A DNA stretch of 64,000 nt from Methanobacterium veterum (GTDB lineage Archaea; Methanobacteriota; Methanobacteria; Methanobacteriales; Methanobacteriaceae), in assembly GCF_000745485.1 (NCBI RefSeq), contig NZ_JQJK01000008.1:62001-126000 (forward strand), in the 5' to 3' direction. This document shows positions 1-9,806 of the stretch, piece after piece (position 1 is the first letter of the stretch; the number at the start of each line of letters is the position of its first letter). The position numbers and the translations under genes were made by a program. The notes under the pieces are model-generated. The model searched no databases and was not told the origin of the DNA. It saw only the letters and a program-made list of their open reading frames with translations.

Positions 1-1532
1 TCCCTTTGTTTCCTTTCAACTTCTTGTTGGCGCATTAGTTTCTGTGCTTTTTCTAATGCTATTTGAGAGATGCGTGCAGAGCCAGTTAACATTCCATAAG
101 GTCCAATATAGACATCTTCCACTTCAATTCCATTATTAGTTATTAAAAACTCCCTTAACTGGTTTGAATGACCCATACCCCTTGATTTTATAATGTCAAG
201 GGTACGATTTCGCTCACCATTATTTTCTCTTGATCTAAGATCAATCCAGGTATCCATTAAAGATGAAACACCTACATCAGATTCAATATGTCCCATTAAT
301 GATAGGCTCGTAGATAATGAAGTCACTTTTCTGTCTTTTAAAAAGTCAATTAAGCGCATAAGCATTGATTTAACGTCATCTAGACTCCCTACTGTGATTA
401 AATTAGATATAGGATCAATAACAACAATATCTGGAATAAATTCATTTACCAGTTGGTATAAAGTTACAAGATGTATTTCAAGTCCATAAAGCGTTGGACG
501 TGTTGCATGGAATTTTAAAAGGCCTTTATCAACCCACTGCCTCAGATCAAGACCAATTGATTTCATATTACGCATAATTTGCTCTGGAGATTCTTCAAAT
601 GCAAAATAAATACATTTTTCCCCATTTCTACATGCTGCATCAACAAATTGCGCTGCAAAACTGCTTTTACCAGTTCCGGCATTTCCAGTAAGAAGAACAC
701 TGCTGCCCTTATAAAATCCTTTTCCATCCATCATACTGTCAAGCCTTTCAATACCCGTTGAAACGTGCTTTTCAGATACATGGTGATCTAACCCAATGGA
801 AGTAATTGGGAGTACAGTAATTCCCTTTTCGTCAATTAAAAATGGATATTCATTTGTACCGTGAGCTGAGCCCCTGTATTTAACTATTCTAAGATTTCGA
901 GTAGTAATTTTATTTACAACAGGATTATTGAGCAGTATAACACAATCTGCAACGTATTCCTCCAGTCCATATCGGGTAAGTGTTTTTTCTCCACTTTCAC
1001 CAGTTATAACTGCTGTAACTCCTTTATTTTTAAGCCACTGAAACAATCGGCGGAGTTCGGCACGGAGTAATGCTTCAGCACTAAATCCTGAAAAAAGAGC
1101 TTCTACAGTATCCAAAACAATCCTTTTAGCCCCTACAGAATCAATAGCATATCCCAATCTTATAAATAATCCCTCAAGATCATATTCTCCCGTTTCTTCA
1201 ATTTCACTGCGCTCTATATGGACATAATCAAATGAAATTTTATTTTGATCAATAAGGTCGTTTAGATTAGGGTTCATTGAAATAAAATTTTTTTTAAGAT
1301 CTTCAATAGACTCTTCAAAGGATACAAAAACTCCTGGTTCTCCCATTTCTGCTCCATGAACAATAAATTCCATTGCAAAAATGGTTTTACCACAACCTGC
1401 AGCACCACAAACTAAAGTGGGACGTCCCTGAGGTAATCCTCCACTAGTAATATCATCTAAACCTTCAATACCCGTAATAGTTTTTTCAAGTATAGATTCA
1501 TCACCATTTAACAGATTTTCCACATTCGACAT
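1..1532 (-). CDS. KaiC-type double RecA-fold ATPase, C-terminus outside the window
   Basis: Reading left from the ATG at 1532 gives about 510 residues with no stop before the window edge, so the C-terminus is missing. Two RecA/KaiC domains follow each other. The first has Walker A GAAGCGKT at residues 43-50 and the paired acidic residues of SFEES; the second has GNAGTGKS and AFEES. The visible end (GSARISQIALEKAQK) resembles the helical tail of KaiC-like proteins. Archaeal KaiC homologues are regulatory ATPases, often tied to signalling; no kaiA or kaiB is present here. In the second domain the region matching the KaiC phosphorylation loop reads VSSLMDT, so two serines stand where cyanobacterial KaiC has Ser-Thr. 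The family is clear; a clock role is not implied. Confidence 0.9.
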   Translation of the reverse strand, partial: MSNVENLLNGDESILEKTITGIEGLDDITSGGLPQGRPTLVCGAAGCGKTIFAMEFIVHGAEMGEPGVFVSFEESIEDLKKNFISMNPNLNDLIDQNKISFDYVHIERSEIEETGEYDLEGLFIRLGYAIDSVGAKRIVLDTVEALFSGFSAEALLRAELRRLFQWLKNKGVTAVITGESGEKTLTRYGLEEYVADCVILLNNPVVNKITTRNLRIVKYRGSAHGTNEYPFLIDEKGITVLPITSIGLDHHVSEKHVSTGIERLDSMMDGKGFYKGSSVLLTGNAGTGKSSFAAQFVDAACRNGEKCIYFAFEESPEQIMRNMKSIGLDLRQWVDKGLLKFHATRPTLYGLEIHLVTLYQLVNEFIPDIVVIDPISNLITVGSLDDVKSMLMRLIDFLKDRKVTSLSTSLSLMGHIESDVGVSSLMDTWIDLRSRENNGERNRTLDIIKSRGMGHSNQLREFLITNNGIEVEDVYIGPYGMLTGSARISQIALEKAQKLMRQQEVERKQR

Positions 1533-1618
1533 TCAATTTTACCTCTATTTTTTTGTAACTACCAAATAAGATGAATTTTTGGAATATGTATTATCAATTT
1601 AAAGAATAATTATGACTG

Positions 1619-2216
1619 ATCGCTCATGTTTATGACACGTGCATGAATTATACTTTAATTAAATTATAATTTTAATTAATTATATATGAAATATCTTAAA
1701 AAGATGTAATTTACTTTGATATCCGCGTTAAATGTTTACAACATGGAAAAATCCCTCAAAAATTCATAGAATTTTTGGGGCATAGAAAACCGTAGGTTTT
1801 CTAATGTTTCTATTTTTCCTTTGAAAAAAACTTGTTTTTTTCAAACATGTAAATCTACGATTTTTACTGTCACATTGAACATAACACTTTGTGTTTGCTG
1901 TGTCAAATCACAAAAAACATAGTTTTTGCGCATTCTAAATCTTCAATTTCGATACACCAAATGCAAAACGTTTGAATGCTCCAAAAATTCGAAGCTTTTA
2001 AAAACCAAAGGTTTTGCAGCCGTGAAAAATCTATAATTTTTCACATGCCCCAAAAATCCCTCGAAATTCGTAGAATTTCGGGGCATGCGAAAACCATGTT
2101 TTTGCAGTTCAGGAAATCTTTGATTTCCTTCAACATCAAAAACCAGCGGTTTTTGAAGGCTTTGATTTTTTGAGGGAATTTTTGAGAGATTTTACAACTT
2201 CCCAAACATGAGCGAT
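1619..2216. repeat. hairpin cluster bounded by 13-bp inverted repeats
   Basis: The spacer upstream of the KaiC gene carries a run of small hairpins from about 1741 to 2190, for example AAAAATTC-ata-GAATTTTT, AGAAAACC-gta-GGTTTTCT, CGAAATTC-gta-GAATTTCG, GGAAATC-ttt-GATTTCC and CAAAAACC-agc-GGTTTTTG. One hairpin sits inside an outer ATGCCCC/GGGGCAT pair. The whole stretch is bracketed by a perfect inverted repeat, ATCGCTCATGTTT at 1619-1631 and AAACATGAGCGAT at 2204-2216. I see no convincing gene inside. The bracketing suggests a single non-coding element. Confidence 0.7.
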
Positions 2217-2721
2217 TAAAATTAATAATTAATTTATTTTTTTGTATAATATAAATATTTATTCACAAATAAATAGAAAAATGTATAAATAAGGCCCTAA
2301 AATTTATTAATCTAACTTTTGAATGAATAAACTAAATTTGTCTCTTCTAACTCTATTTTTAATTCCAATAGTACACCAATAACCGTTAATGTATAACTAA
2401 ATAGTTAAGCATTTCCTGAGAAAACTTATTGAACTCAAATTATAAATTAAAATCCACATATTCACTATTTTAAAGTAACTGATAACTTTTTATCAGGTTT
2501 AATAATGTCTATTTTTTAAATAGTAATAATTATATATGTAATATTAATAAAATAATATAATAATGCCTTGAATTATCAAAATTTTAGATAAATCTGGAAT
2601 TATTCATTGGCCTTAAAATTATACATTTATTGAATTAGTTAAGGGCTAATAAATAAAAGAAGTCACCAAATGTTTGATTAACTCTGAAAGTAGTTCCAGA
2701 ATTTGTTTATAGAATAAAGGG
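2217..2721. other. AT-rich spacer, no gene seen
   Basis: About 500 bp of very AT-rich DNA without a supportable reading frame or RNA gene. It contains several TATA-like runs, so the promoter of the gene at 2722 probably lies in it, but no single site stands out. Confidence 0.5.
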
Positions 2722-3273
2722 GTGAATAAAATCAGAAAATTAAGTAGAAATGGTAAAATCGCTGTTGCAAGTTTATGCATTATAGTACTTGTTATGGCAA
2801 TAGGAATCTATGGAATAACTAACAATAATCCAAGCACGACCCAATCTGTTGCCACAGATACACAACCCCAGACCAACGGCACTTCCTCAGCCAAAGCCAC
2901 ATCCGACTACACTACCAAGGTTGACAGCATAAGTAAAAATGCAAATAATGCTTTAAATGATTCATATACCGTACTTGAAAAATATGCAAACGGAGCAATA
3001 GATCAAGATGATGCTGTTTCAAAACTTCAAAAGGATAAAGCTAGCTTGAATAATGCACTTACAGAAATTCAAAGTTTAACTCCACCACAAAACCTGCAAA
3101 ATTTCCATAATTTGTTAATATCAGGATTTCAAGATCTTAATCAAGCATTAACACTTGAAATCAACGGGCTGCAGAATAACAATGCAGATGATCTGCAAAG
3201 CGCTGCTGACTTAACAGATAGTGCAATTTCAAAGTTTAAACAAGCAAAACAAGAAACTAACCAAACGGTTTAG
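2722..3273 (+). CDS. membrane-anchored or secreted helical protein, function unknown
   Basis: A 183-residue protein starting with GTG. A basic N-terminus (NKIRKLSRNGK) leads into a hydrophobic segment at about residues 13-33 that can act as signal anchor. Next comes a Ser/Thr/Asn/Gln-rich linker to about residue 62, and then a charged region predicted to be mostly helical. There is no lipobox cysteine. The body should lie outside the cytoplasmic membrane, tethered by the N-terminal helix. A purine-rich stretch lies immediately upstream, close to the start codon. It stands alone between long AT-rich spacers. I do not recognise the family. Confidence 0.7.
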   Translation: MNKIRKLSRNGKIAVASLCIIVLVMAIGIYGITNNNPSTTQSVATDTQPQTNGTSSAKATSDYTTKVDSISKNANNALNDSYTVLEKYANGAIDQDDAVSKLQKDKASLNNALTEIQSLTPPQNLQNFHNLLISGFQDLNQALTLEINGLQNNNADDLQSAADLTDSAISKFKQAKQETNQTV

Positions 3274-3330
3274 TCTTCCTTCTTTTTATATTTAATCTTT
3301 TTAATTTTAATTTTAATTTTTAATACTTAA
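3274..3330 (+). terminator. oligo-T tract after the gene ending at 3273
   Basis: Repeated T-runs (cttctttttatatttaat and following) begin right after the stop codon. Archaeal RNA polymerase commonly terminates at such T tracts without a stem-loop, so this is a plausible terminator. Confidence 0.4.
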
Positions 3331-3495
3331 ACTAACTTTTTCATATATCTATAATTAAAATGGTAATAAATTACTATTTAACTTAAGTATACATTAAAAT
3401 AGCGTCATTTCACTTATTAATTACTAAATAAAATGTTACATGCATTGATCTAATGTTAGATAAATTAAATATATAATATTAAATATACTATTTTT

Positions 3496-4695
3496 ATGAC
3501 TTATTGCCCATATTGTAATACAGAAGTTAAAGAAGAAGATTCATACTGTTACAAATGCGGTAATAAATTAAATATTGAATGTTCAAAATGTCAGAAAAAA
3601 AATCGTAGTGATGCATTATTTTGCTCAAATTGTAGAAATAACCTAAAAATTACAGGAAAAGAAAGTTCATTTCTATATTGGAAAAATATATTTTTAATTG
3701 TACTCATAGCAATTATTCTAACTGGAACATTTCTATCACTAATTACTATTAATAATTTAACCATTAATAAAGGCCTTTTAGCAATGATAATACTATTTAT
3801 TGGTGGTTTAATCTTTTTTTTAATTAATAAGAAGTTTAAAAATTTAGTATTTATAAGTTTTATCTATTCATTAATAATTACAATGATATTCTATACATCT
3901 GGTACTGAAACATATAGCATTACCAAAACTATTTCTTATAATTTTTCAATATGGAATATAATAAATTCTCCACTAGTATTTCCAGATTTAATCTTAGCAA
4001 TTTATATGTATTATCTGAAATTACCCATATCTATATTTATATCTGGAATTTTAGGTGGGATTTTAGGCATATTACTATTATTATCATTATTAAAAAACAA
4101 TCAAATAAAGAAAATATCTAGTTTTTGGAGACCATGGAAAAAGTCAGATATTATTTCTATTATAGCAGTAACTGTGTCACTAATAGTTGCATGTTTTAGT
4201 TTGGGATACAGTTCAATGCCAGGAGACCTATACATTGAAGATCCAACAATATTTGGAATAAATAATAATGTTAGCATACCTAATTCAGACTATATCCTCT
4301 TACAAGTAGAACTAAAAAATGACGGAGGTCAAGATTTAGTTATTAAAAATTTATTTTTACAATTAAATTCGACTAGGGATACTAATAAATCATCCTGGTT
4401 CGATATGATTGGAGAATATCCAGAACTATCAACAGAATCTTTTAAAAAAGATTTAATATTTAAACGAAGCTTAATACTTAGACCCCACTCAACTATATCA
4501 AAAGTATTAGTCTTTAAAAGAAATCTTAATTCCACTAATCTTGAAAATAACAAAAATTATGCTATAAATTTTGGTTACACTAACTTCGAAATAAATAGAA
4601 TAAAAATAAATATTGGGAATATAACAATTCATGAAAGAACAAATGAGGACACAAGCCATGGAAATTGGTCATATTGGCCTATTGAGCAAAATTAA
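3496..4695 (+). CDS. double zinc-ribbon multi-pass membrane protein, function unknown
   Basis: A 399-residue protein. The first 50 residues hold two zinc ribbons: CPYC with CYKC, then CSKC with CSNC. About six hydrophobic segments follow between residues 60 and 240, including ISIFISGILGGILGILLLLS. The C-terminal 150 residues are polar and rich in Asn, Ile and beta-type sequence, and look like a folded domain on the outer face. No ribosome binding site precedes the ATG, while AT-rich TATA-like sequence lies about 25-35 bases upstream, so a leaderless transcript is possible. Zinc ribbons joined to membrane domains are common in archaea and mostly uncharacterised. No neighbour suggests a function. 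Confidence 0.75.
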   Translation: MTYCPYCNTEVKEEDSYCYKCGNKLNIECSKCQKKNRSDALFCSNCRNNLKITGKESSFLYWKNIFLIVLIAIILTGTFLSLITINNLTINKGLLAMIILFIGGLIFFLINKKFKNLVFISFIYSLIITMIFYTSGTETYSITKTISYNFSIWNIINSPLVFPDLILAIYMYYLKLPISIFISGILGGILGILLLLSLLKNNQIKKISSFWRPWKKSDIISIIAVTVSLIVACFSLGYSSMPGDLYIEDPTIFGINNNVSIPNSDYILLQVELKNDGGQDLVIKNLFLQLNSTRDTNKSSWFDMIGEYPELSTESFKKDLIFKRSLILRPHSTISKVLVFKRNLNSTNLENNKNYAINFGYTNFEINRIKINIGNITIHERTNEDTSHGNWSYWPIEQN

Positions 4696-4828
4696 TAGTT
4701 TAGTTAAACTTTGTTTTAGCCATCTAAATTTTAAAAATATTCATCTAAATTTTTTTAGAAAGGTTTAAATCAAACATCTTCTAATTTACTAATATACAAA
4801 TTTTTTTCTAACAAAATGTATCTAAAAC

Positions 4829-4863
4829 CGAAACCTTTATAAGTATATAAGTATATACTTATA
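4829..4863 (+). promoter_or_regulatory. promoter with overlapping 18-bp palindromic operator for the ArsR-type gene
   Basis: CGAAAC followed by TTTATAAG (4836-4843) matches an archaeal BRE plus TATA box. A perfect 18-bp palindrome, TATAAGTATATACTTATA, occupies 4846-4863, with an extra half site before it. It fills the interval from the TATA box to the expected transcription start and ends 4 bases before the ATG. There is no ribosome binding site, so the transcript is probably leaderless. A repressor bound here would block polymerase recruitment. Confidence 0.7.
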
Positions 4864-4867
4864 GACT

Positions 4868-5215
4868 ATGTTGAGGATAAATTCTGAACACACCTCCGAC
4901 TTATCAGAGGAACTGGAAGAATTGTTCAAAGCACTCGGAAATGTTAACCGACTGATGTTAATCTATAAATTAGCATCCGGCGAAATGGAGAAGGTTAGTG
5001 TTACTGAAATGGCAAAGATAACGGGTTTAACCCAACCAGCTGCTTCACAACATCTTAAGATACTAAAAACTGCGAAGATCCTCAACGCAACAAAACAGGG
5101 TAACTATATATATTACACCTTCAACAAGAGTGCCCTAATAAATCACAAAGAAAAAATTGATTTTTTATTTGGTTGCCTGTTTTTAAAGTGCAACAAATCA
5201 GGAAAGCGCGAATAA
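4868..5215 (+). CDS. ArsR/SmtB-type winged-helix transcription regulator
   Basis: A 115-residue protein with a single winged-helix domain: [18 protein letters not shown] is the usual first helix pair, [20 protein letters not shown] is the recognition-helix region, and GNYIYYTFN is the wing. The usual ELCVC metal site is absent; two cysteines occur near the C-terminus (FGCLFLKC). An 18-bp palindrome just upstream suggests autoregulation. The gene is followed 128 bp later, on the same strand, by lon, so it may also control the protease; that link is inferred from position only. Confidence 0.88.
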   Translation: MLRINSEHTSDLSEELEELFKALGNVNRLMLIYKLASGEMEKVSVTEMAKITGLTQPAASQHLKILKTAKILNATKQGNYIYYTFNKSALINHKEKIDFLFGCLFLKCNKSGKRE

Positions 5216-5343
5216 CATTTATCCATTATCAAATTTGCGCAGTAGATATTAAATTAACATAATTACAGAATCAAGGAAAGTAAAACAATAATTAAAGCCT
5301 AATTTGGCCTTAAAAAAGGAACTACCTACCCTTGAGTGATATC

Positions 5344-7722
5344 ATGACAGAAATGAACATCAACAAAGAATTGTCTGTACTGGTTATACCAAACACAGTT
5401 TATTTAAATAAGACTGATATAACCTTAAAAATTAGTAAAAAAATTGGTAGCGAAATCTACAAGCGAGTTGCAGCAGATGACTTCTATGGAATTGCACTTG
5501 CTGTCCGTGAAGGAAGTACTGAAGGACTGTACAGCGAAGAAGACTTCTACCAAGTAGGTACATTAATTAAAATTCAAAATGCCAAAGCAATGAAAGATTT
5601 CTATCAAATTAAAATGGAAATCGTTGAAAGAGTAGAAGTAGATGAACTAATTCCTGAAGGGACAAATTACAGGGCAACCTACAGGTTAATTCCAGATATA
5701 ATGGACTTAGATCCAGAAGATGAAGAAGATATACTCAAACACATCAAATATCTGGTTTCTGAAATAAGTGAAAACTTCAAAGGCTCAAAAACATATGTTG
5801 AGCAGGTAAATAAATTAGATGACATAACCAAAATCATAGCCTATGTTTTCCCATACATGAGAATATCTCTTGAAGAAAAACAGGCCTTACTTGAAATACG
5901 ATCACTAAAAGAAAAGAGCTTAAAGTTCTTAGACATTTTAATTGAACAAAAAGAAGCCGTAAAGTTCCAGATGGAAATGGCTGCAAAGTTCAATGAAGAA
6001 ATGAGCAAAAGAAACAGAGAAAACATGCTCAAAGAGCAGCTTAGAGCCATACAAGAAGAACTTGACGATGTAGAAGGCGGAAGCGGTAAAAAAGATTACA
6101 GGCAGTTAATAGAAGAAGCAGACATGCCTGAAGATGTCAAAGAAGTAGCTCTTGAAGAACTGGCTAAACTTGAAAGACAGGGCCCTCACAGCTCAGAAGA
6201 AAACGTCATAAGAAACTACCTTGACCTGCTTGTTGCCCTTCCATGGGGTAAAAGCGAAATCAAAGATATTGACATAGAAGCTGCAAGGAAACTCTTAAAC
6301 GAACAGCACTACGGACTTGAAAAAGTTAAAGACAGGATCATCCAGCACCTTACAGTAATGAAATTAAAACAGAACAAACAGGGGTCCATTTTATTACTTG
6401 CAGGACCTCCAGGAACTGGTAAAACCAGTTTAGGTAAAAGCATTGCTGAAGCTTTAGGACGTAAATATGTTAGAATCAGCCTTGGTGGTGTTAAAGACGA
6501 ATCTGAAATCAGAGGTCACAGAAGAACCTATCTCGGAGCTTTACCTGGTAGAATTATCCAGGGAATGAAACGCGCAGGCGAAAGAAACCCAGTATTCATC
6601 TTAGATGAAGTTGACAAAATAAGAGCAGGAATAAACGGTGACCCAGAAAGCGCATTACTGGAAGTATTAGACCCAGAACAAAACGACACTTTCTCAGACC
6701 ACTACTTAGAAGTACCTTACGACCTATCCGATGTATTCTTCATTGCAACCGCAAACTCACTCAGAGACATTCCAGGACCGCTAAGGGACCGTATGGAAAT
6801 CATAGAAGTCGGCAGCTACACCAGCCACGAGAAATTCCATATAGCTAAAAATCACCTGATTGGAGAGGTACTTGAAGATCACGGTTTAGATGACACCCAA
6901 CTTCAAATCGACGACGAAGCTTTAAAAACAATTATTGAAAAATACACCAGAGAAGCTGGTGTAAGAGGACTTAAACGTCAGTTATCTGCAGTTGCAAGGG
7001 TAGCATCAGAGAAAGTTGTACTTGGTACAGTTGATTTACCTTACGTTGTCAAATCAGACATGTTATACGACATACTAGGCCATGAACTTATCGCACAACA
7101 ACAGGCAGGTAAAAACAACCCTCCAGGAGTTGTAACAGGTCTCGCATGGACTCCAGTAGGCGGTGACATCCTGTTCATTGAAGGTGCATTCATGCCAGGT
7201 AATGGAAAATTAACTCTTACAGGCCAATTAGGTGATGTAATGAAAGAATCAGCTAAAATATCTCAAAGCCTGATTCGTTCAAGACTTGCATTCCATTTAG
7301 AAGGCATTGAGTTTGACAAAAAAGACTTGCACATCCACGTTCCATCAGGGGCAATTCCAAAAGATGGGCCGTCTGCAGGTGTAGCACTGTTAACCACCAT
7401 TGCATCACTGGTAACAGGCCATAAAGTTGACCCTAAACTGGCTATGACTGGTGAAATTTCACTTAGAGGTGCAGTACTTCCAGTAGGTGGAATTAAAGAG
7501 AAGGTACTTGCAGCCCATCGTGCTGGAATAAACAGAATTATCCTGCCAAAGGATAATGAAAAAGATTTAGATGATATTCCACAGGACGTTAAAGATGAGA
7601 TAGAATTCATCTTCGCTGAAACAGTGGAAGATGTAATAAGTGAAACAATTGGTATTGAACTTCCAAAACCAGTGATGTACAACATGACATCAAACCAGAT
7701 AACAGGTGGAGCTGGAGCTTAA
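5344..7722 (+). CDS. lon: ATP-dependent protease La, bacterial-type LonA
   Basis: Lon degrades unfolded and regulatory proteins using ATP. The protein has an N-terminal substrate-binding domain (to about residue 200), a helical region with coiled coil, an AAA+ module with Walker A GPPGTGKT at residues 354-361 and Walker [10 protein letters not shown], and the protease domain with the Ser-Lys dyad: Ser677 in DGPSAG and Lys720 in GGIKEK. These positions nearly match E. coli Lon. There are no membrane segments, unlike the LonB form usual in archaea, so this is the soluble bacterial type and probably came by transfer. A TTG lies 12 bases upstream in frame, but GAGTGAT at 5334-5340 fits the ATG at 5344, giving 792 residues. 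Confidence 0.95.
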   Translation: MTEMNINKELSVLVIPNTVYLNKTDITLKISKKIGSEIYKRVAADDFYGIALAVREGSTEGLYSEEDFYQVGTLIKIQNAKAMKDFYQIKMEIVERVEVDELIPEGTNYRATYRLIPDIMDLDPEDEEDILKHIKYLVSEISENFKGSKTYVEQVNKLDDITKIIAYVFPYMRISLEEKQALLEIRSLKEKSLKFLDILIEQKEAVKFQMEMAAKFNEEMSKRNRENMLKEQLRAIQEELDDVEGGSGKKDYRQLIEEADMPEDVKEVALEELAKLERQGPHSSEENVIRNYLDLLVALPWGKSEIKDIDIEAARKLLNEQHYGLEKVKDRIIQHLTVMKLKQNKQGSILLLAGPPGTGKTSLGKSIAEALGRKYVRISLGGVKDESEIRGHRRTYLGALPGRIIQGMKRAGERNPVFILDEVDKIRAGINGDPESALLEVLDPEQNDTFSDHYLEVPYDLSDVFFIATANSLRDIPGPLRDRMEIIEVGSYTSHEKFHIAKNHLIGEVLEDHGLDDTQLQIDDEALKTIIEKYTREAGVRGLKRQLSAVARVASEKVVLGTVDLPYVVKSDMLYDILGHELIAQQQAGKNNPPGVVTGLAWTPVGGDILFIEGAFMPGNGKLTLTGQLGDVMKESAKISQSLIRSRLAFHLEGIEFDKKDLHIHVPSGAIPKDGPSAGVALLTTIASLVTGHKVDPKLAMTGEISLRGAVLPVGGIKEKVLAAHRAGINRIILPKDNEKDLDDIPQDVKDEIEFIFAETVEDVISETIGIELPKPVMYNMTSNQITGGAGA

Positions 7723-8342
7723 GCTCCTTTCACCTTTAATTTGACCAAAAATCCCTATCCTGCCTTAAACTTATCTTATTTACCTCCAAATTTATATTGC
7801 AGGATAGGGATCCTCCTTTAATTTTTATTCACTTTTATTTTTTATTTTCCCTATTCAACCAACTAACGCATACATAACTCACCTCCAAGTTGGATAGGGA
7901 CTTCATTTCTTTATAAAATTTCAATTTGAAGTTGTATGGAATTATAGACTAACAAATATATTTCAATAATCACAACTCAATAATCACAATTTATCAACCA
8001 ATTTTTTAATATTTAAAGTTATAAGGTTATGAAATACTTAAAATCGTTAAATTAGCATAAATGAGCAGCTACAGGTATATGTGCCTGCTTATTTATACCC
8101 GTTTTGAAAAATTTTTAACTTGGGAGTTAAAGCAAGTTTTTATTTTTAATCTTTCGATTTTGCCATTTAATTTTTTTATGTTCATCCCAAACCACATTGT
8201 TATTTTTTTTGTAAGTTGAACTTCCCATCGGTTGATCCTTCAAATTTTATTTCTATATCCTGTAAATCATCCAAAATAGAAAATAATATTAATTATAATA
8301 TAATTAATAATATTTGGAGTGTTAAGTTAAAAATATCGCCAG
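7723..8342. other. spacer after lon with a long inverted repeat
   Basis: Perfect 13-bp arms ATCCCTATCCTGC (7751-7763) and GCAGGATAGGGAT (7799-7811) enclose a 35-base loop just after lon, and GGATAGGGA appears once more near 7892. This could be a 3' RNA structure of the lon message. The rest is AT-rich with T tracts and a possible short minus-strand reading frame. Confidence 0.5.
8127..8228 (-). CDS. possible 33-residue protein
   Basis: A short frame begins with ATG at 8228, preceded by AAGGATC at a suitable distance, and encodes a basic peptide starting MGSSTYKKNNNVVWDEHKK. It is too short for composition to be convincing, and no family is recognised. It may be a real small protein or a remnant. 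Confidence 0.22.
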   Translation of the reverse strand: MGSSTYKKNNNVVWDEHKKIKWQNRKIKNKNLL

Positions 8343-8384
8343 ATGTATTTTGAGATGCTCCTAAATTTATGGAGGACATTTAAA

Positions 8385-8564
8385 ATGGTCAATAAAGCTG
8401 CATGGATTATAAAGTGTGATAACTGTCAAAAAGAATATGACATTCCAGAGAGTGCCCCTGCACGATTAGAAGAAGTGTATGGAGAAAAAAGGTTAGTGTT
8501 AGAGTTTAGACCTGAGTGTCCCTACTGTAACACATATAACTCACGCATAGCAATAAGCCGGTGA
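8385..8564 (+). CDS. small zinc-ribbon protein
   Basis: A 59-residue protein with two CxxC knuckles, CDNC near residue 10 and CPYC near residue 46, spaced as in a single zinc ribbon. The ATG at 8385 is preferred over an in-frame ATG at 8343 because GGAGG stands at 8371-8375, nine bases before it. It is isolated between spacers; neither partner nor role is evident. Such small zinc ribbons in archaea are usually nucleic-acid or protein binding. Confidence 0.7.
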   Translation: MVNKAAWIIKCDNCQKEYDIPESAPARLEEVYGEKRLVLEFRPECPYCNTYNSRIAISR

Positions 8565-8682
8565 TCAAATTTATTCAGATTTCAAGTACCCGCTCTTTAT
8601 CAAATAATTATACCTAAAAAAACCTTAAATTTCAAAATTTCCAGAACTGCACAAAAAATCATCGAATTTAAAAATAAAAAAA

Positions 8683-9513
8683 TTAAATTAAAGGATCAGG
8701 TATCTTAGCATCAGGTTTATCCTTCAATCCCCCTATTTTTTCAATTCTTATTTTTAAAAACTTTTCTCCAGCTTCTGTAACTCCATAAATTGGTATAGAG
8801 GCACCTGCAGTGAAAATTTCTCTCCCTTCACCAACTTCTCTTATATATTTTGAAGCACAGCCAGTTACAACATCTGCATAATCAAACAGCTCTTCAGCTT
8901 CTTCTTTAGACATTTCAGTTACATGGGCAGCAAATATGTAAATATTAACCCCTTCATGTTCTTTTTCAATTTCTCGGAGTGTTTTTGCATCCTCTGCAGA
9001 TATAACAGAAACTGCTATTTTTTTGTGGCCCATCTCAACAGCCTTTAGTACACCTTTAATCTGGTTAATTTCAGCAGTTTCAGGATTAAGAACATTTTCA
9101 GGCCCTACCTTAACAATGATTTTTTCAATAGGTGATGTGCTTAAAAATGCAGATATTCTGCCAGCCATACCCTGAACAAACTCAGGATCCTCAACGACGG
9201 TAGTTCCACATCCTTCACTTACAATAACCGCGCAGTCAATTATACCTTTATCAAGAAGAGTTCCCAGTGTTTCAGATACTCCAAACGATAAAAAATCTTT
9301 CATACGTAATTTTCGTTCGGAAGTACACATTCCAAAATCTTTGATTCTAAATTCTATATTTTCTTTTACGGCCTCCGGTGTAATCTCTTTGATTCCTCTG
9401 TATTTATCAAAAAGGGGGCAGTAATTGATTTTTGGTTCTCCAACTTCCACCACTTTGCCATCTCTTACTACAACCCTTGCTTTTCCAAGCGCTTCTATTA
9501 CATGTTCATCCAT
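8683..9513 (-). CDS. methanogenesis marker protein 8
   Basis: A 276-residue protein whose sequence (GKARVVVRDGKVVEVGEP, KYRGIKEITPEAVKENIEFR, FGMCTSERKLRMKDFLSFGVSE) matches my knowledge of the methanogenesis marker 8 family, formerly DUF2099. The family is found across methanogens, and its biochemical role was unknown or only proposed when last known to me. Cysteines in MCTSE, EGCGTT and TGCASKY are candidates for a metal site. AGGGAT precedes the ATG. It lies alone on the minus strand, with no methanogenesis genes nearby. It supports the assignment of the organism as a methanogen. Confidence 0.85.
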   Translation of the reverse strand: MDEHVIEALGKARVVVRDGKVVEVGEPKINYCPLFDKYRGIKEITPEAVKENIEFRIKDFGMCTSERKLRMKDFLSFGVSETLGTLLDKGIIDCAVIVSEGCGTTVVEDPEFVQGMAGRISAFLSTSPIEKIIVKVGPENVLNPETAEINQIKGVLKAVEMGHKKIAVSVISAEDAKTLREIEKEHEGVNIYIFAAHVTEMSKEEAEELFDYADVVTGCASKYIREVGEGREIFTAGASIPIYGVTEAGEKFLKIRIEKIGGLKDKPDAKIPDPLI

Positions 9514-9756
9514 TGCTATCCCTCATTTTACTGATTAATTTGTAATCTCACAGAGGAAATATATAACATTTTCATATCTATTAATCATAGTTAATTATTG
9601 AGTTTTATAATCATTTAAACCACAAAATAACTTAATGGAAAGATACTGACCATAATATCGTTACTAAAATATTTAATTCGTTAAATTAACTTTAGCCAAA
9701 CATATCCAAATCATTAACCAGCAATCTATTAAAAAATCAACTCCAATTAATAACTA

Positions 9757-9802
9757 TATTTTTATACTACCACTATACTATAGTATAGTGTAGGAGGGGA
9801 TC
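9757..9802 (+). promoter_or_regulatory. promoter and 20-bp palindromic operator of the RHH regulator
   Basis: A perfect 20-bp palindrome CACTATACTATAGTATAGTG occupies 9771-9790. A TATA-like tttttatacta run (9758-9768) lies directly upstream, so the palindrome covers the stretch between TATA box and probable start site. The strong ribosome binding site GGAGGGGATC at 9793-9802 follows. The protein encoded next carries a ribbon-helix-helix domain, so autorepression is likely. Confidence 0.65.
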
Positions 9803-9806
9803 TGTT

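Noticed and set aside
193..761. Plus-strand reading frames in the first kilobase
   Set aside because: They lie opposite the KaiC-type gene, which has clear Walker motifs; they are antisense shadows.
1976..2173. 65-codon plus-strand frame in the hairpin cluster
   Set aside because: Its codons are made of the hairpin arms and it has no binding site; composition is Phe/Lys from A/T runs.
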